Source: JAVKFF01 sp040226215
GTDB taxonomy: Bacteria > Pseudomonadota > Alphaproteobacteria > DSM-16000 > Inquilinaceae
Assembly (NCBI GenBank): GCA_040226215.1
Contig: JAVKFF010000019.1
Span: forward strand, 1-15,748
DNA: 15,748 nt
Direction of reading: 5' to 3'
Every line of letters begins with the position of its first letter. The stretch's first letter is position 1. Of the stretch, positions 7,559 to 15,136 are shown in pieces. Made by a program: the position numbers and the translations under genes. Under the pieces are notes generated by a model. The model worked only from the letters and a program-made list of their open reading frames with translations, did not search any database and was not told the DNA's origin.

Positions 7559-8416
7559 TCAGGCGCAACCGAGCACGCGGCGAGCTGTATCGACCCCGGC
7601 CAGGGCGCGGCCCGTGACCGGGAGGGTTTTGACGAGCTGGGCGACAAGTGCCGCGTTGTCCGGCGCGATGTCTCCGGACGCCAGCAGAAGGTTGTTCTCA
7701 AAACCGAGCCGACTATGCCCGCCCAAAGCGGCGGACGTCAACGCACACGCCCCTTCCAGCGCCCCGAAGGCGCAGACCATCCAGTGGATTCCGGTCAGTT
7801 GCGGGTGGAGAAACGACAGGAGATCGGAAGGGGTCGAGCGTTGTCCGCGCGTGTAGCGGCCGAGAACGAAGAGCAGGCTGGAGAAGCGTTCGGGGATCAT
7901 GCCCCGGTCCCTGAGCGCCAGAAACCAGTCGACATCGCCCCGGTCGTAGCAGATGAACTGGATTCCGGTGCCGCGCGTATCGTGGCGCCGGAGGAAGGCC
8001 TCCACCTCGCCTTCCGCCGCCGGCTCGGAAAACAGCTCGCGCACGGCGATGGAGATGGCCGTCAGCTCGGTGCCGAGCGCATCGACGCAGGCCATCTGTT
8101 CCATGGGCGTGTAGCGTCCGACCGCCTCGGTCGTCACCTGGACGACCATCCGCTCGCCGACCTTTCGCCGCAGCACGCCCAGCGCTTCCCGGTAGAGGTC
8201 GACGTCCAGGGAGTGGGCCTCGTTGGCGTCGCGCACATGCAGATGGATCGCCGCCGCGCCGACTTCGTGGCAGGCAAGCGCCGTTTCAGCCAGTTCGGCC
8301 GGGCCGATCGGTATGGAAGGGTGGTCGGCCTTGGTCTTGCGCGCGCCGTTGGGGGCGACCATCACCACATGCGGCGTCGCATGCGGCGTCTCTGAAGCGT
8401 TGTCGGTGTCGATCAT
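7559..8416 (-). CDS. BKACE family (DUF849) beta-keto acid cleavage enzyme
   Basis: This 285-residue TIM-barrel protein belongs to the family of 3-keto-5-aminohexanoate cleavage enzyme. The family is zinc-dependent and condenses a beta-keto acid with acetyl-CoA, giving acetoacetate and a CoA ester. The metal motif is IHLHVRD (57-63, His58 and His60), and the third ligand is expected to be Glu240 in RLGFENN (236-242). Compared with Kce as I remember it, Arg226 is kept (Arg236 here), but Asp231 appears as Asn241 and Glu14 as a basic residue in NGARKTK (23-29). This suggests a different substrate subgroup. The ATG at 8414-8416 starts 4 bases after the aminotransferase stop, indicating translational coupling. 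An upstream in-frame extension would overlap the aminotransferase by 25 codons and is basic, low-complexity sequence. The substrate is unknown. Confidence 0.9.
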   Translation of the reverse strand: MIDTDNASETPHATPHVVMVAPNGARKTKADHPSIPIGPAELAETALACHEVGAAAIHLHVRDANEAHSLDVDLYREALGVLRRKVGERMVVQVTTEAVGRYTPMEQMACVDALGTELTAISIAVRELFSEPAAEGEVEAFLRRHDTRGTGIQFICYDRGDVDWFLALRDRGMIPERFSSLLFVLGRYTRGQRSTPSDLLSFLHPQLTGIHWMVCAFGALEGACALTSAALGGHSRLGFENNLLLASGDIAPDNAALVAQLVKTLPVTGRALAGVDTARRVLGCA

Positions 8417-8420
8417 CGGG

Positions 8421-9770
8421 TCAGGCCGCCCTCGTTGCCGTGATCGCCGCGTCAACCGCGTCGCCGAGCTTTTCGGTGATCTCCGCGACATGCGTGTCGT
8501 CGATGATGAAGGGCGGTGCCAGGAGGACGTGGTCGCCGCGTCGCCCGTCGATCGTGCCGCCCATCGGATAGCACATCAGCCCGCGATCCATGGCCTCCGC
8601 CTTGATGCGGGCGTGCAGCCTGTGGTCCGGGTCGAAAGGGGTCTTCGTCGATCTGTCCTCGACCAGTTCCAGGCCGAGGAACAGGCCGCGACCGCGGATA
8701 TCGCCGACATGGTGATGGTTGCCGAAGCGCGCTTCCAGTGCGCCGCGCAGCGCCGCACCCATCTCCTGAACACGCGCCAGCAGACCCTCGCGCGCGATGC
8801 TCTCCAGCACCGCCAGCGCTCCGGCACAGGCGGCGGCATGGCCCATATAGGTGTGGCCGTGCTGGAAGAAGCCGGAACCGTCGCGGATCGCCCGGTAGAT
8901 CCGGTCGGAAACCAGCATCGCGCCGATCGGCTGGTAACCCGCGCCCAGCCCCTTGGCGATGGTCAGGATGTCCGGCGACACCCCGTCCTGCTCGCAGGCG
9001 AACAGGGTGCCCGTGCGGCCCATGCCGCACATCACTTCGTCGAGCACGAGCAGCACGCCGTAGCGGTCGCAGATCTCGCGGATCCGCTTCAGATATCCGG
9101 CAACCGCGGGGACCGCGCCGGCGGTGGCGCCGACCACGGGCTCCGCCACGAAGGCCATGACCGTCTCGGGGCCCAGGCGCTCGATCGCCGCGGCCAACTC
9201 GTCGGCGACGCGCTGGCCATAGGCCTCGTCGTCCTCGTCGGGACGCCGGTCGCGGTAGGCGTAGCAGGGCGCGATGTGCGTGACGTCGACGAGCAGCGGC
9301 TGGAACTGCCGGCGCCGCCACTCGTTGCCGCCGACCGCCAGCGCTCCCAGCGTGTTGCCGTGATAGCTCTGACGCCGGGCGATCACCCGGTGCCGCCCCG
9401 GTTCGCCGATCTCCAGAAAGTACTGCCGGGCGAGCTTGATCGCCGCCTCGGTCGCCTCCGAGCCGCCGGAGACGAAATAGACCCGGTCGAGATCGCCGCC
9501 CGGCAGCGCGTCCGCCTGCGCCACGAGGGTATCCGCAAGCCTTTCCATCGGCTCGTTGGTGAAGAAGCCGGTATGGGCGAAGGGCAACAGGTCGAGCTGT
9601 CGCTTGATCGCCTCGATGACCGCCGGGTGGCTATGGCCGAGGCAGGAAACCGCCGCACCGCCGGAGGCATCAAGGTAGCGGCGGCCCGCGGAATCGGTCA
9701 GATAGACACCATCGCCGCTCAGCGCGGCTGGCGGAATCGCTCGCGAATTGCGATGGAAAACGTGACTCAT
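8421..9770 (-). CDS. Class III PLP-dependent aminotransferase
   Basis: This 449-residue fold-type I aminotransferase belongs to the family of omega-amino acid and acetylornithine transaminases. It starts MSHVFHRNS, typical of a large proteobacterial subgroup. It carries DASGGAAVSCLGHSHP (34-49), the cofactor phosphate motif SGGSEATEA (101-109), YHGNT (136-140), the PLP-ring aspartate in LVLDEVMCG (241-249, Asp244) and the PLP lysine Lys273 in TIAKGLGAGYQP. It would move an amino group from an amine or amino acid to a keto acid such as pyruvate or 2-oxoglutarate. Its pairing with a BKACE enzyme suggests it supplies a keto acid for cleavage. The start at 9768-9770 follows family convention, because no strong ribosome binding site is visible. 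It appears to be the first gene of the transporter operon. Confidence 0.92.
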   Translation of the reverse strand: MSHVFHRNSRAIPPAALSGDGVYLTDSAGRRYLDASGGAAVSCLGHSHPAVIEAIKRQLDLLPFAHTGFFTNEPMERLADTLVAQADALPGGDLDRVYFVSGGSEATEAAIKLARQYFLEIGEPGRHRVIARRQSYHGNTLGALAVGGNEWRRRQFQPLLVDVTHIAPCYAYRDRRPDEDDEAYGQRVADELAAAIERLGPETVMAFVAEPVVGATAGAVPAVAGYLKRIREICDRYGVLLVLDEVMCGMGRTGTLFACEQDGVSPDILTIAKGLGAGYQPIGAMLVSDRIYRAIRDGSGFFQHGHTYMGHAAACAGALAVLESIAREGLLARVQEMGAALRGALEARFGNHHHVGDIRGRGLFLGLELVEDRSTKTPFDPDHRLHARIKAEAMDRGLMCYPMGGTIDGRRGDHVLLAPPFIIDDTHVAEITEKLGDAVDAAITATRAA

Positions 9771-9853
9771 TGAATGGCGGCCCGCTTCGAAATGCCGCCT
9801 GCAGGGTAGCGGAGCAACGGCCGGCGCCGCAACGCATGGGATGCCGATCAAAA

Positions 9854-9873
9854 ACTCTGAATTAATTCAGAGT
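9854..9873. promoter_or_regulatory. Perfect 20-bp palindrome, candidate operator
   Basis: ACTCTGAATTAATTCAGAGT is its own reverse complement over all 20 bases and has an AT-rich centre in a GC-rich background. It lies 83 bases upstream of the aminotransferase start and 130 bases upstream of the pilin ATG, in the only divergent space between them. A site for a dimeric repressor or activator of the catabolic operon is the simplest reading. No regulator gene is in the window, and no clear -35/-10 pair could be placed around it. It has no loop or T-run, so it is not a terminator. Confidence 0.6.
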
Positions 9874-10003
9874 AATAGACGACCATCGCTTGCTTTTGGA
9901 GTCATTCGCGAAGAAGTCTTTGCATCGGACTCCGGCCGGACGCGACAATGCGGTGGCCCACATCCTTTCCACTGAAAACTGCAGACCGCTGCGGACACGA
10001 CAC

Positions 10004-10195
10004 ATGGCATTTCGCGTTCTTCTTCTTCGAATGCTGCGTGGCGAGCGTGGGGCGTCGGCCATTGAATACGCCATAATCGCGGCCCTGATCGCCGCCGTGA
10101 TCATTGGGGCGCTGTTCGCGCTGGGTGGGGTGGTGACGGACCAGTACGACTCCGTGTCGGAGGCGTTTGAAAACCGGACCATCAACCAGCAATAG
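10004..10195 (+). CDS. Flp/Fap-type pilin (prepilin)
   Basis: This 63-residue protein has the layout of a Flp (type IVb) prepilin. It has a short basic leader (MAFRVLLLRMLRGERG) and then a TadV-type prepilin peptidase site after Gly16. The mature start ASAIEYAIIAALIAAVIIGA has Glu21 and Tyr22 at positions +5 and +6, the Flp signature. A hydrophobic helix runs to about residue 42, with a short polar tail after it. Flp pilins are assembled by the Tad machinery into adhesive fibres. No tad or cpa gene is visible in the window, so this is an isolated copy. The ATG at 10004 has no strong ribosome binding site; ATG at 10031 would leave a leader of seven residues. Confidence 0.85.
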   Translation: MAFRVLLLRMLRGERGASAIEYAIIAALIAAVIIGALFALGGVVTDQYDSVSEAFENRTINQQ

Positions 10196-10378
10196 GGGCA
10201 CAGCGCGACCGTTCAGGCCGGAACCTGCCCGCGGCGATCAATGTCCTCAAGGGCGGAAAAGTATTCGAAACCGCGGTTATTTCATTTCTTCTTTGAATAT
10301 TTCGACTTTCTTGAATGGGATTGACGGGCGCCGATATCAGCCTGGTCTGCTGATATCGAAAACGAATGGAGTTCGAAC
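10196..10378 (+). promoter_or_regulatory. Leader and promoter region of the NAGGN operon
   Basis: This 183-base gap becomes AT-rich at about 10260-10320 and should hold the asnO promoter. TTGAAT (10311-10316) followed after 18 bases by TATCAG (10335-10340) is a possible but weak sigma-70-like pair. The GGAG at 10368-10371 is 7 bases before the asnO ATG and is the ribosome binding site. No terminator is seen after the pilin gene. Confidence 0.4.
10332..10358 (+). promoter_or_regulatory. Perfect 10-bp inverted repeat upstream of asnO
   Basis: CGATATCAGC (10332-10341) and GCTGATATCG (10349-10358) are exact reverse complements separated by 7 bases. The repeat ends 9 bases before the GGAG ribosome binding site and 20 bases before the asnO ATG. 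It may be a protein operator over the transcription start, or a hairpin in the leader RNA. It has no T-run, so it is not an intrinsic terminator. Confidence 0.55.
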
Positions 10379-12163
10379 ATGTGCGGCATCACCGGCGAGG
10401 TGCGCTTCGATGGCGCGCGGGCCTCGGCTGGCGCGATCACTGCTGCCAACGACGTCATGGCGCCGCGCGGCCCCGATGGCGAGGGCCTCTGGCTGCAAGG
10501 CCGTGTCGGCTTCGGTCATCGACGGCTGAAGATCATCGACCTTTCCGACAAGTCCGCGCAGCCCATGGTCGACAGCGATCTCGGACTGACCATCGTCTTC
10601 AACGGCATTCTCTACAACTACCCGGAACTCAAGCAGGAGCTTGCCGGCAAGGGTTATCAGTTCTTCTCGACCGGCGACACGGAGGTCATTCTCAAGGCTT
10701 TCCATGCCTGGGGGCTCGATGCGCTGCAGCGGCTGAACGGCATGTTCGCCTTCGCCATTCACGAGCGCGAGAGCGGCCGGGTGACGCTGGTGCGCGACCG
10801 CATCGGCATCAAGCCGCTCTACCTCGCAGAGGGGCCGGGCTTCCTGCGTTTCGCTTCCTCGCTGCCGGCGCTGGTCGCGGCCGGACGGGCGGAGGGCGGC
10901 ATCGATACCGCGATCGATCCGGTGGCGCTCAACCACTACATGACCTTCCACGCCGTGGTCCCGGCGCCGCACACCATCCTGAAGGGCGTTCGCAAGCTGC
11001 CGCCGGGCACGGCGCTGCAGATCGACGCCGACGGCACCAGGCGCGAGACCCGCTACTGGCGCGCCGCCTACACCCGCGATGCCGCCGACGCGGCGTTGAG
11101 CAAGCAGGAGTGGGAGGAGCGCGTTCTCGACACCTTGACCAAGGCGGTGAAACGCCGCCTCGTCGCCGACGTGCCGGTCGGCGTGCTGCTGTCGGGCGGT
11201 GTCGACTCAAGCCTGCTGGTCGGTCTCCTCGCCGGCCTGGGCCAGCGGGATCTGAAAACCTTCTCCATTGGTTTCGAGACGGTGGGTGACGAAGTCGGTG
11301 ACGAGTTCAAGTACTCCGACATCATCGCCGAGCGGTTCGAGACCGACCATCACCGCATCTTCATCGATTCCAGCCGCGCCCTGCCGTCGCTGCCCAAATG
11401 CATCCGCGCGATGTCCGAGCCCATGGTGAGCCACGACGCCATTGGCTTCTTCCTGCTGTCCGAGGAGGTTTCCAGGCACGTCAAGGTGGTGCAGTCCGGA
11501 CAGGGCGCGGACGAGATCTTCGGCGGCTACCACTGGTACCCGCCGATGCTGGGCTCCAACGACCCGGTGGCCGACTATTCGCGGGTGTTCTTCGACCGCG
11601 GGCATGAGGAGTACCGCCAGACGGTCGACCCGCGTTTCCTGAACGGCGACGCGGCGCACGAATTCGTGGCCGGACATTTCGCCGAGGCGGGCGCGGAGAC
11701 GCCGGCCGACAAGGCGCTCAGGATCGATACCGAGATCATGCTGGTCGACGACCCGGTCAAGCGGGTCGACAATATGACCATGGCCTGGGGGCTGGAGGCC
11801 CGCGTACCGTTTCTCGACCACGAGCTGGTGGAACTGGCTGCGCGCATACCGCCCGAGGTGAAGATCGAGGGCGGCGGCAAGACGGTGCTGAAGGAGGCCT
11901 CGCGCAAGGTGATCCCCGCGGCAGTGATCGACCGGCCGAAGGGCTATTTCCCGGTGCCGGCGCTGAAGTATCTTCAAGGAGACTATCTGGAGATGGTCCG
12001 CGACGCCGTCGGCTCGCCCCGGGCCCGGGCTCGGGAGATCTTCAACCCGGCCTATGTCGACCAGCTGCTCGACGATCCGGAGGCGCACATCACGCCGCTG
12101 CGCGGATCGAAGCTTTGGCAGTGCGCGCTCCTGCAGATGTGGCTCGACCAGCACAATCTTTGA
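10379..12163 (+). CDS. asnO: N-acetylglutaminylglutamine amidotransferase (asparagine synthetase-like)
   Basis: This 594-residue two-domain enzyme resembles AsnB. The N-terminal class II glutamine amidotransferase domain (about 1-210) exposes the nucleophile Cys2 in MCGITGE, with the typical RGPDGEG and FNGILYNY segments. The C-terminal synthetase domain holds the ATP-pyrophosphate loop SGGVDSS (272-278). In the NAGGN pathway this enzyme uses glutamine nitrogen and ATP to amidate N-acetylglutaminylglutamine, the last step to the osmolyte. The identification rests on context: ngg follows after only 3 bases and the M42 partner after that, the conserved trio known from Sinorhizobium meliloti and Pseudomonas. 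On domain content alone it could be an ordinary asparagine synthetase. GGAG at 10368-10371 supports the ATG. An inverted repeat just upstream may control expression. Confidence 0.93.
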   Translation: MCGITGEVRFDGARASAGAITAANDVMAPRGPDGEGLWLQGRVGFGHRRLKIIDLSDKSAQPMVDSDLGLTIVFNGILYNYPELKQELAGKGYQFFSTGDTEVILKAFHAWGLDALQRLNGMFAFAIHERESGRVTLVRDRIGIKPLYLAEGPGFLRFASSLPALVAAGRAEGGIDTAIDPVALNHYMTFHAVVPAPHTILKGVRKLPPGTALQIDADGTRRETRYWRAAYTRDAADAALSKQEWEERVLDTLTKAVKRRLVADVPVGVLLSGGVDSSLLVGLLAGLGQRDLKTFSIGFETVGDEVGDEFKYSDIIAERFETDHHRIFIDSSRALPSLPKCIRAMSEPMVSHDAIGFFLLSEEVSRHVKVVQSGQGADEIFGGYHWYPPMLGSNDPVADYSRVFFDRGHEEYRQTVDPRFLNGDAAHEFVAGHFAEAGAETPADKALRIDTEIMLVDDPVKRVDNMTMAWGLEARVPFLDHELVELAARIPPEVKIEGGGKTVLKEASRKVIPAAVIDRPKGYFPVPALKYLQGDYLEMVRDAVGSPRARAREIFNPAYVDQLLDDPEAHITPLRGSKLWQCALLQMWLDQHNL

Positions 12164-12166
12164 CGG

Positions 12167-13954
12167 ATGACGACAATGGGTGAATTCCACGACAGCGCGC
12201 ATACCAGACGGCGGTGGGATCCAAGGTTCGCCGCCCAGGAGCATCTGAAGAAGCACGAGGACGCGCGCGGCGATGCCAAGGTCGATCTGGGCTGGGGGCG
12301 GCTGCTCTTCGCCCATACCTTCGAGTCCGCGGAACGGCTCGTGGAGGAGCTGCGCCACGAGGGCGAGGAACGGCGTGACATCGCCATGTATATCGCCGAC
12401 CCCCATGTCGTGCTCTCGCTGGCGCCGCAGGAGTTGTTCCTCGACCCCTCGCATACCTTCCGGCTGTGGCTGGCGCAGTACCGGCCGGCCCGGATGCGGC
12501 CGACCGGCTTCGTGATCCGCCGGCTGCGCACCAGGGGCGACGCCGAGGAGGTCAACCGGATCTACAGCCAGCACGGCATGAAGCAGGTGCCGCCCGACTT
12601 CATGTGGCGCACCCGCAAATCCCGCGCGATCAGCTACGTGATCGCCGAGGACGAGAAGTCGGGCGAGGTCATCGGCACGGCGACCGGCATCGACCATGTA
12701 CACGTCTTCGACGATCCCGAACTGGGGTCCAGCCTGTGGTGCCTCGCCGTCGATCCGACGGCCGCCCATCCCGGGGTGGGAGAGGCGCTGGTGCGACAGC
12801 TGGCCGAGCACTACGCGGCGCGCGGGCGCGCCTTCATGGACCTGTCGGTCATGCACGACAACGAGCAGGCCATCGCCCTCTACGAGAAACTTGGCTTCAC
12901 CCGCCTGCAGACTTTCGCCATCAAGACCAAGAACCCGTTCAACGAGACGCTGTTCTCCGGCCCGCCGGTCGATGCCAAGATGAACCCCTATGCCGAGATC
13001 ATCGTCAATGAAGCCCGGCGGCGCGGCATCCAGGTGGATATAGAGGACGAGGAGGGCGGCTTCTTCCGCCTGACCTCCGGCGGCCGGTCCGTCGCCTGCC
13101 GCGAGGCGCTTTCCCAACTGACCGACGCGGTGGCGCTCAGCCGCTGCGACGACAAGGCGGTGACCAGACGGCTGCTCGACCGGGCCGGCCTGAGCGTGCC
13201 CGACCAGATCGTCGCCGACGATGGCGAGCGGCAGCGGGCGTTCCTGGAGACCCACGGCGCCATCGTGGTCAAGCCGGCGCGCGGCGAGCAGGGGCGCGGC
13301 ATCAGCGTCGACGTGCGCAGCGAGGACGTCATGCTGGAGGCGATCGAGCGCGCCCGATCGCACTGCGACGTCGTGCTCCTCGAGCAGTACGTGTCCGGCG
13401 AGGATCTGCGGATCATCGTGATCGGCGACGAGGTGGTGGCCGCGGCGGTGCGGCGGCCGCCGCAGGTGGTCGGCACCGGCCGGCATTCCGAGAAGAACCT
13501 GATCGAACGTCAGAGCCGTCGTCGCAGCGCCGCGACCGACGGTGAAAGCACCATCCCGCTCGACGACGAGACGATCCGCGCCGTGGAGGCGGCGGGGTTC
13601 GCGCTCGACAGCGTGCCGGAGAAGGGCGTGGCGATCACGGTGCGCAAGACGGCCAACCTGCACACCGGCGGCACCATTCACGACGTCACCCCGGAACTGC
13701 ATCCGGTCCTCAGGGAAGCGGCGCGCACGGCGGCAAAAATCCTCGATATCCCGGTTGTGGGATTCGATTTCCTGGTGGAGGATCATACCCAGCCTGATTA
13801 CGTGATCATCGAGGCGAACGAGCGACCGGGCCTGGCCAATCACGAGCCGCAGCCGACGGCTGAGCGGTTCATCGATCTGCTCTTCCCCAAATCGGTCACG
13901 CCGCACAGGAGAACGCGCCGCAAAGAGGACGCCGCAAAAAGGACTGGGTCTTGA
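12167..13954 (+). CDS. ngg: N-acetylglutaminylglutamine synthetase (GNAT + ATP-grasp)
   Basis: This 595-residue bifunctional enzyme is expected to acetylate glutamine and join it to a second glutamine, giving N-acetylglutaminylglutamine. After an N-terminal region of unclear role (about 1-110), a GNAT acetyltransferase domain (about 115-255) shows LWCLAVDPTAAHPGVGEALV, with the acetyl-CoA loop HPGVGEAL, and the typical NEQAIALYEKLGF. A cyanophycin-synthetase-like ATP-grasp domain follows (about 310-575), with VVKPARGEQGRGIS (367-380), LLEQYVSGEDLRI (404-416) and the metal-binding EANERPGLANHE (549-560). The start is 3 bases after the asnO stop. An ATG at 12176, three codons later, is equally possible because neither has a strong ribosome binding site. 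The stop overlaps the next gene's start. Confidence 0.93.
   Translation: MTTMGEFHDSAHTRRRWDPRFAAQEHLKKHEDARGDAKVDLGWGRLLFAHTFESAERLVEELRHEGEERRDIAMYIADPHVVLSLAPQELFLDPSHTFRLWLAQYRPARMRPTGFVIRRLRTRGDAEEVNRIYSQHGMKQVPPDFMWRTRKSRAISYVIAEDEKSGEVIGTATGIDHVHVFDDPELGSSLWCLAVDPTAAHPGVGEALVRQLAEHYAARGRAFMDLSVMHDNEQAIALYEKLGFTRLQTFAIKTKNPFNETLFSGPPVDAKMNPYAEIIVNEARRRGIQVDIEDEEGGFFRLTSGGRSVACREALSQLTDAVALSRCDDKAVTRRLLDRAGLSVPDQIVADDGERQRAFLETHGAIVVKPARGEQGRGISVDVRSEDVMLEAIERARSHCDVVLLEQYVSGEDLRIIVIGDEVVAAAVRRPPQVVGTGRHSEKNLIERQSRRRSAATDGESTIPLDDETIRAVEAAGFALDSVPEKGVAITVRKTANLHTGGTIHDVTPELHPVLREAARTAAKILDIPVVGFDFLVEDHTQPDYVIIEANERPGLANHEPQPTAERFIDLLFPKSVTPHRRTRRKEDAAKRTGS
13939..13943 (+). promoter_or_regulatory. 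Ribosome binding site deciding a TTG start
   Basis: AAGGA lies 7 bases before the TTG at 13951-13953. It supports this rare start codon for the M42 peptidase gene, whose TTG overlaps the ngg stop as TTGA. Confidence 0.75.
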
Positions 13955-15123
13955 CCGCCATCAAACATCTTCCCATCGACCGCGACTATCTCGTCAACAC
14001 GCTGCGCAGCCTGATCGAGATACCGAGCCCGACCGGCTATACCGACCGCGCCGTCATCCAGACCTGTCGGGCACTGGAAGAGCTGAAGATCCCCTACGAG
14101 CTGACCCGTCGCGGCGCCATCCGGGGCAATCTTGTCGGCCTGCGCAACACCGCCGACCGCGCGCTTATCGCCCATATCGACACCCTGGGGGCGATGGTGC
14201 GAAGCCTGAAGCCGAACGGCCGCCTGGCGTTGACCTCGATCGGCCACTGGTCGGCCCGCTTCGCCGAGGGCGCGCGCGCCACAATCTTCACCGACAATGG
14301 CGAGTTTCGCGGCACGATCCTGCCGCTCAAGGCCTCGGGCCACACCTTCAACGAGGAGGTCGACACCCAGCCGGTGGGCTGGGACTATATCGAGCTGCGC
14401 GTCGATGCCGAGGTCGGCGGTCCGGAAGACCTCGAGCGGCTGGGCATGAATGTCGGCGACTTCGTCGCCATCGATCCGAATTTCGAGATGGATCCGACGG
14501 GCTATATCAACTCGCGCCATCTCGACGACAAGGCGGGCGTGGCGGTCATCCTCGCCGCGGCGCAGGCGGTGCGCGAGGCCGGTATCACATTGCCGATCGA
14601 TTGCCACCTGCTGTTCACCATTTCCGAGGAGACGGGGTCCGGCGCGTCGGCGGTACTGCATGGCGATGTCTGCGAGATGGTGACGGTGGACAACGGCACG
14701 GTGGCACCGGGCCAGAACTCCCGCGAGAAGGGCGTCACCTTCGCCATGAAGGACCAGGAAGGGCCTTTCGACTACCACCTGACCCACTACCTGATCGATC
14801 TCGCCCGGCGGCACGGCATCCCGCATCAGCGAGACGTCTTCCGCTACTACCGCTGCGACAGCGCCTCGGCGCTTGAGGCCGGCAACGACATCCGCACGGC
14901 GCTGGTGACCTTCGGCATCGACGCCTCGCATGGCTATGAGCGGGTTCACATCGACGCGCTCGTACGACTGACGGAACTGCTGGTGCTCTATATGCAGACC
15001 AGCCTGGTCTCCGAACGCGACAGGGAAGAGCTGGGGCCGGTGCAGGGTTTCCCGGAGGCGCAGGGCGCCTTCGACGACGGACCGATCGGCCCGATAAAGA
15101 CGAAAGCCCGCAAGCGAACCTGA
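13951..15123 (+). CDS. NAGGN-associated M42-family metallopeptidase
   Basis: This 390-residue protein of the M42 aminopeptidase family (di-zinc) is expected to be cytoplasmic. Metal and catalytic positions can be followed: His75 and Asp77 in LIAHIDTLG, Asp182 in SRHLDDKAG (178-186), the catalytic pair Glu216-Glu217 in TISEETGSGA, Asp247 in TVDNGT and His327 in DASHGYE. It is the third member of the conserved asnO-ngg-peptidase trio. A role in turnover of NAGGN or a precursor is plausible, but to my knowledge it is less well established than the two synthetic steps. Translation starts at TTG, sharing TTGA with the ngg stop and preceded by AAGGA, so expression is tightly coupled. The C-terminal tail (about 365-390) is basic and probably disordered. 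Confidence 0.9.
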   Translation: MTAIKHLPIDRDYLVNTLRSLIEIPSPTGYTDRAVIQTCRALEELKIPYELTRRGAIRGNLVGLRNTADRALIAHIDTLGAMVRSLKPNGRLALTSIGHWSARFAEGARATIFTDNGEFRGTILPLKASGHTFNEEVDTQPVGWDYIELRVDAEVGGPEDLERLGMNVGDFVAIDPNFEMDPTGYINSRHLDDKAGVAVILAAAQAVREAGITLPIDCHLLFTISEETGSGASAVLHGDVCEMVTVDNGTVAPGQNSREKGVTFAMKDQEGPFDYHLTHYLIDLARRHGIPHQRDVFRYYRCDSASALEAGNDIRTALVTFGIDASHGYERVHIDALVRLTELLVLYMQTSLVSERDREELGPVQGFPEAQGAFDDGPIGPIKTKARKRT

Positions 15124-15136
15124 AACTACACCGCGG

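Noticed and set aside
7470..7568. N-terminal extension of the TAXI receptor frame
   Set aside because: The signal peptide and a strong GGAGG site place the start at 7467-7469; the extension would cover the intergenic stem-loop.
9771..9851. N-terminal extension of the aminotransferase frame
   Set aside because: Family members begin at MSHVFHR, and the added residues match no known part of the family.
10220..10245. GGAAC at 10220-10224 as an EcfG general-stress promoter for asnO
   Set aside because: Attractive for an osmolyte operon, but the downstream element is GTC where GTT is expected and lies far from the gene; too weak to annotate.
11207..13906. 899-codon open frame on the minus strand opposite asnO and ngg
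   Set aside because: Its translation is low-complexity and rich in Arg, Gly, His and Asp with no domain. The plus strand carries two clear enzymes with catalytic motifs, and long antisense frames are expected in GC-rich coding DNA.
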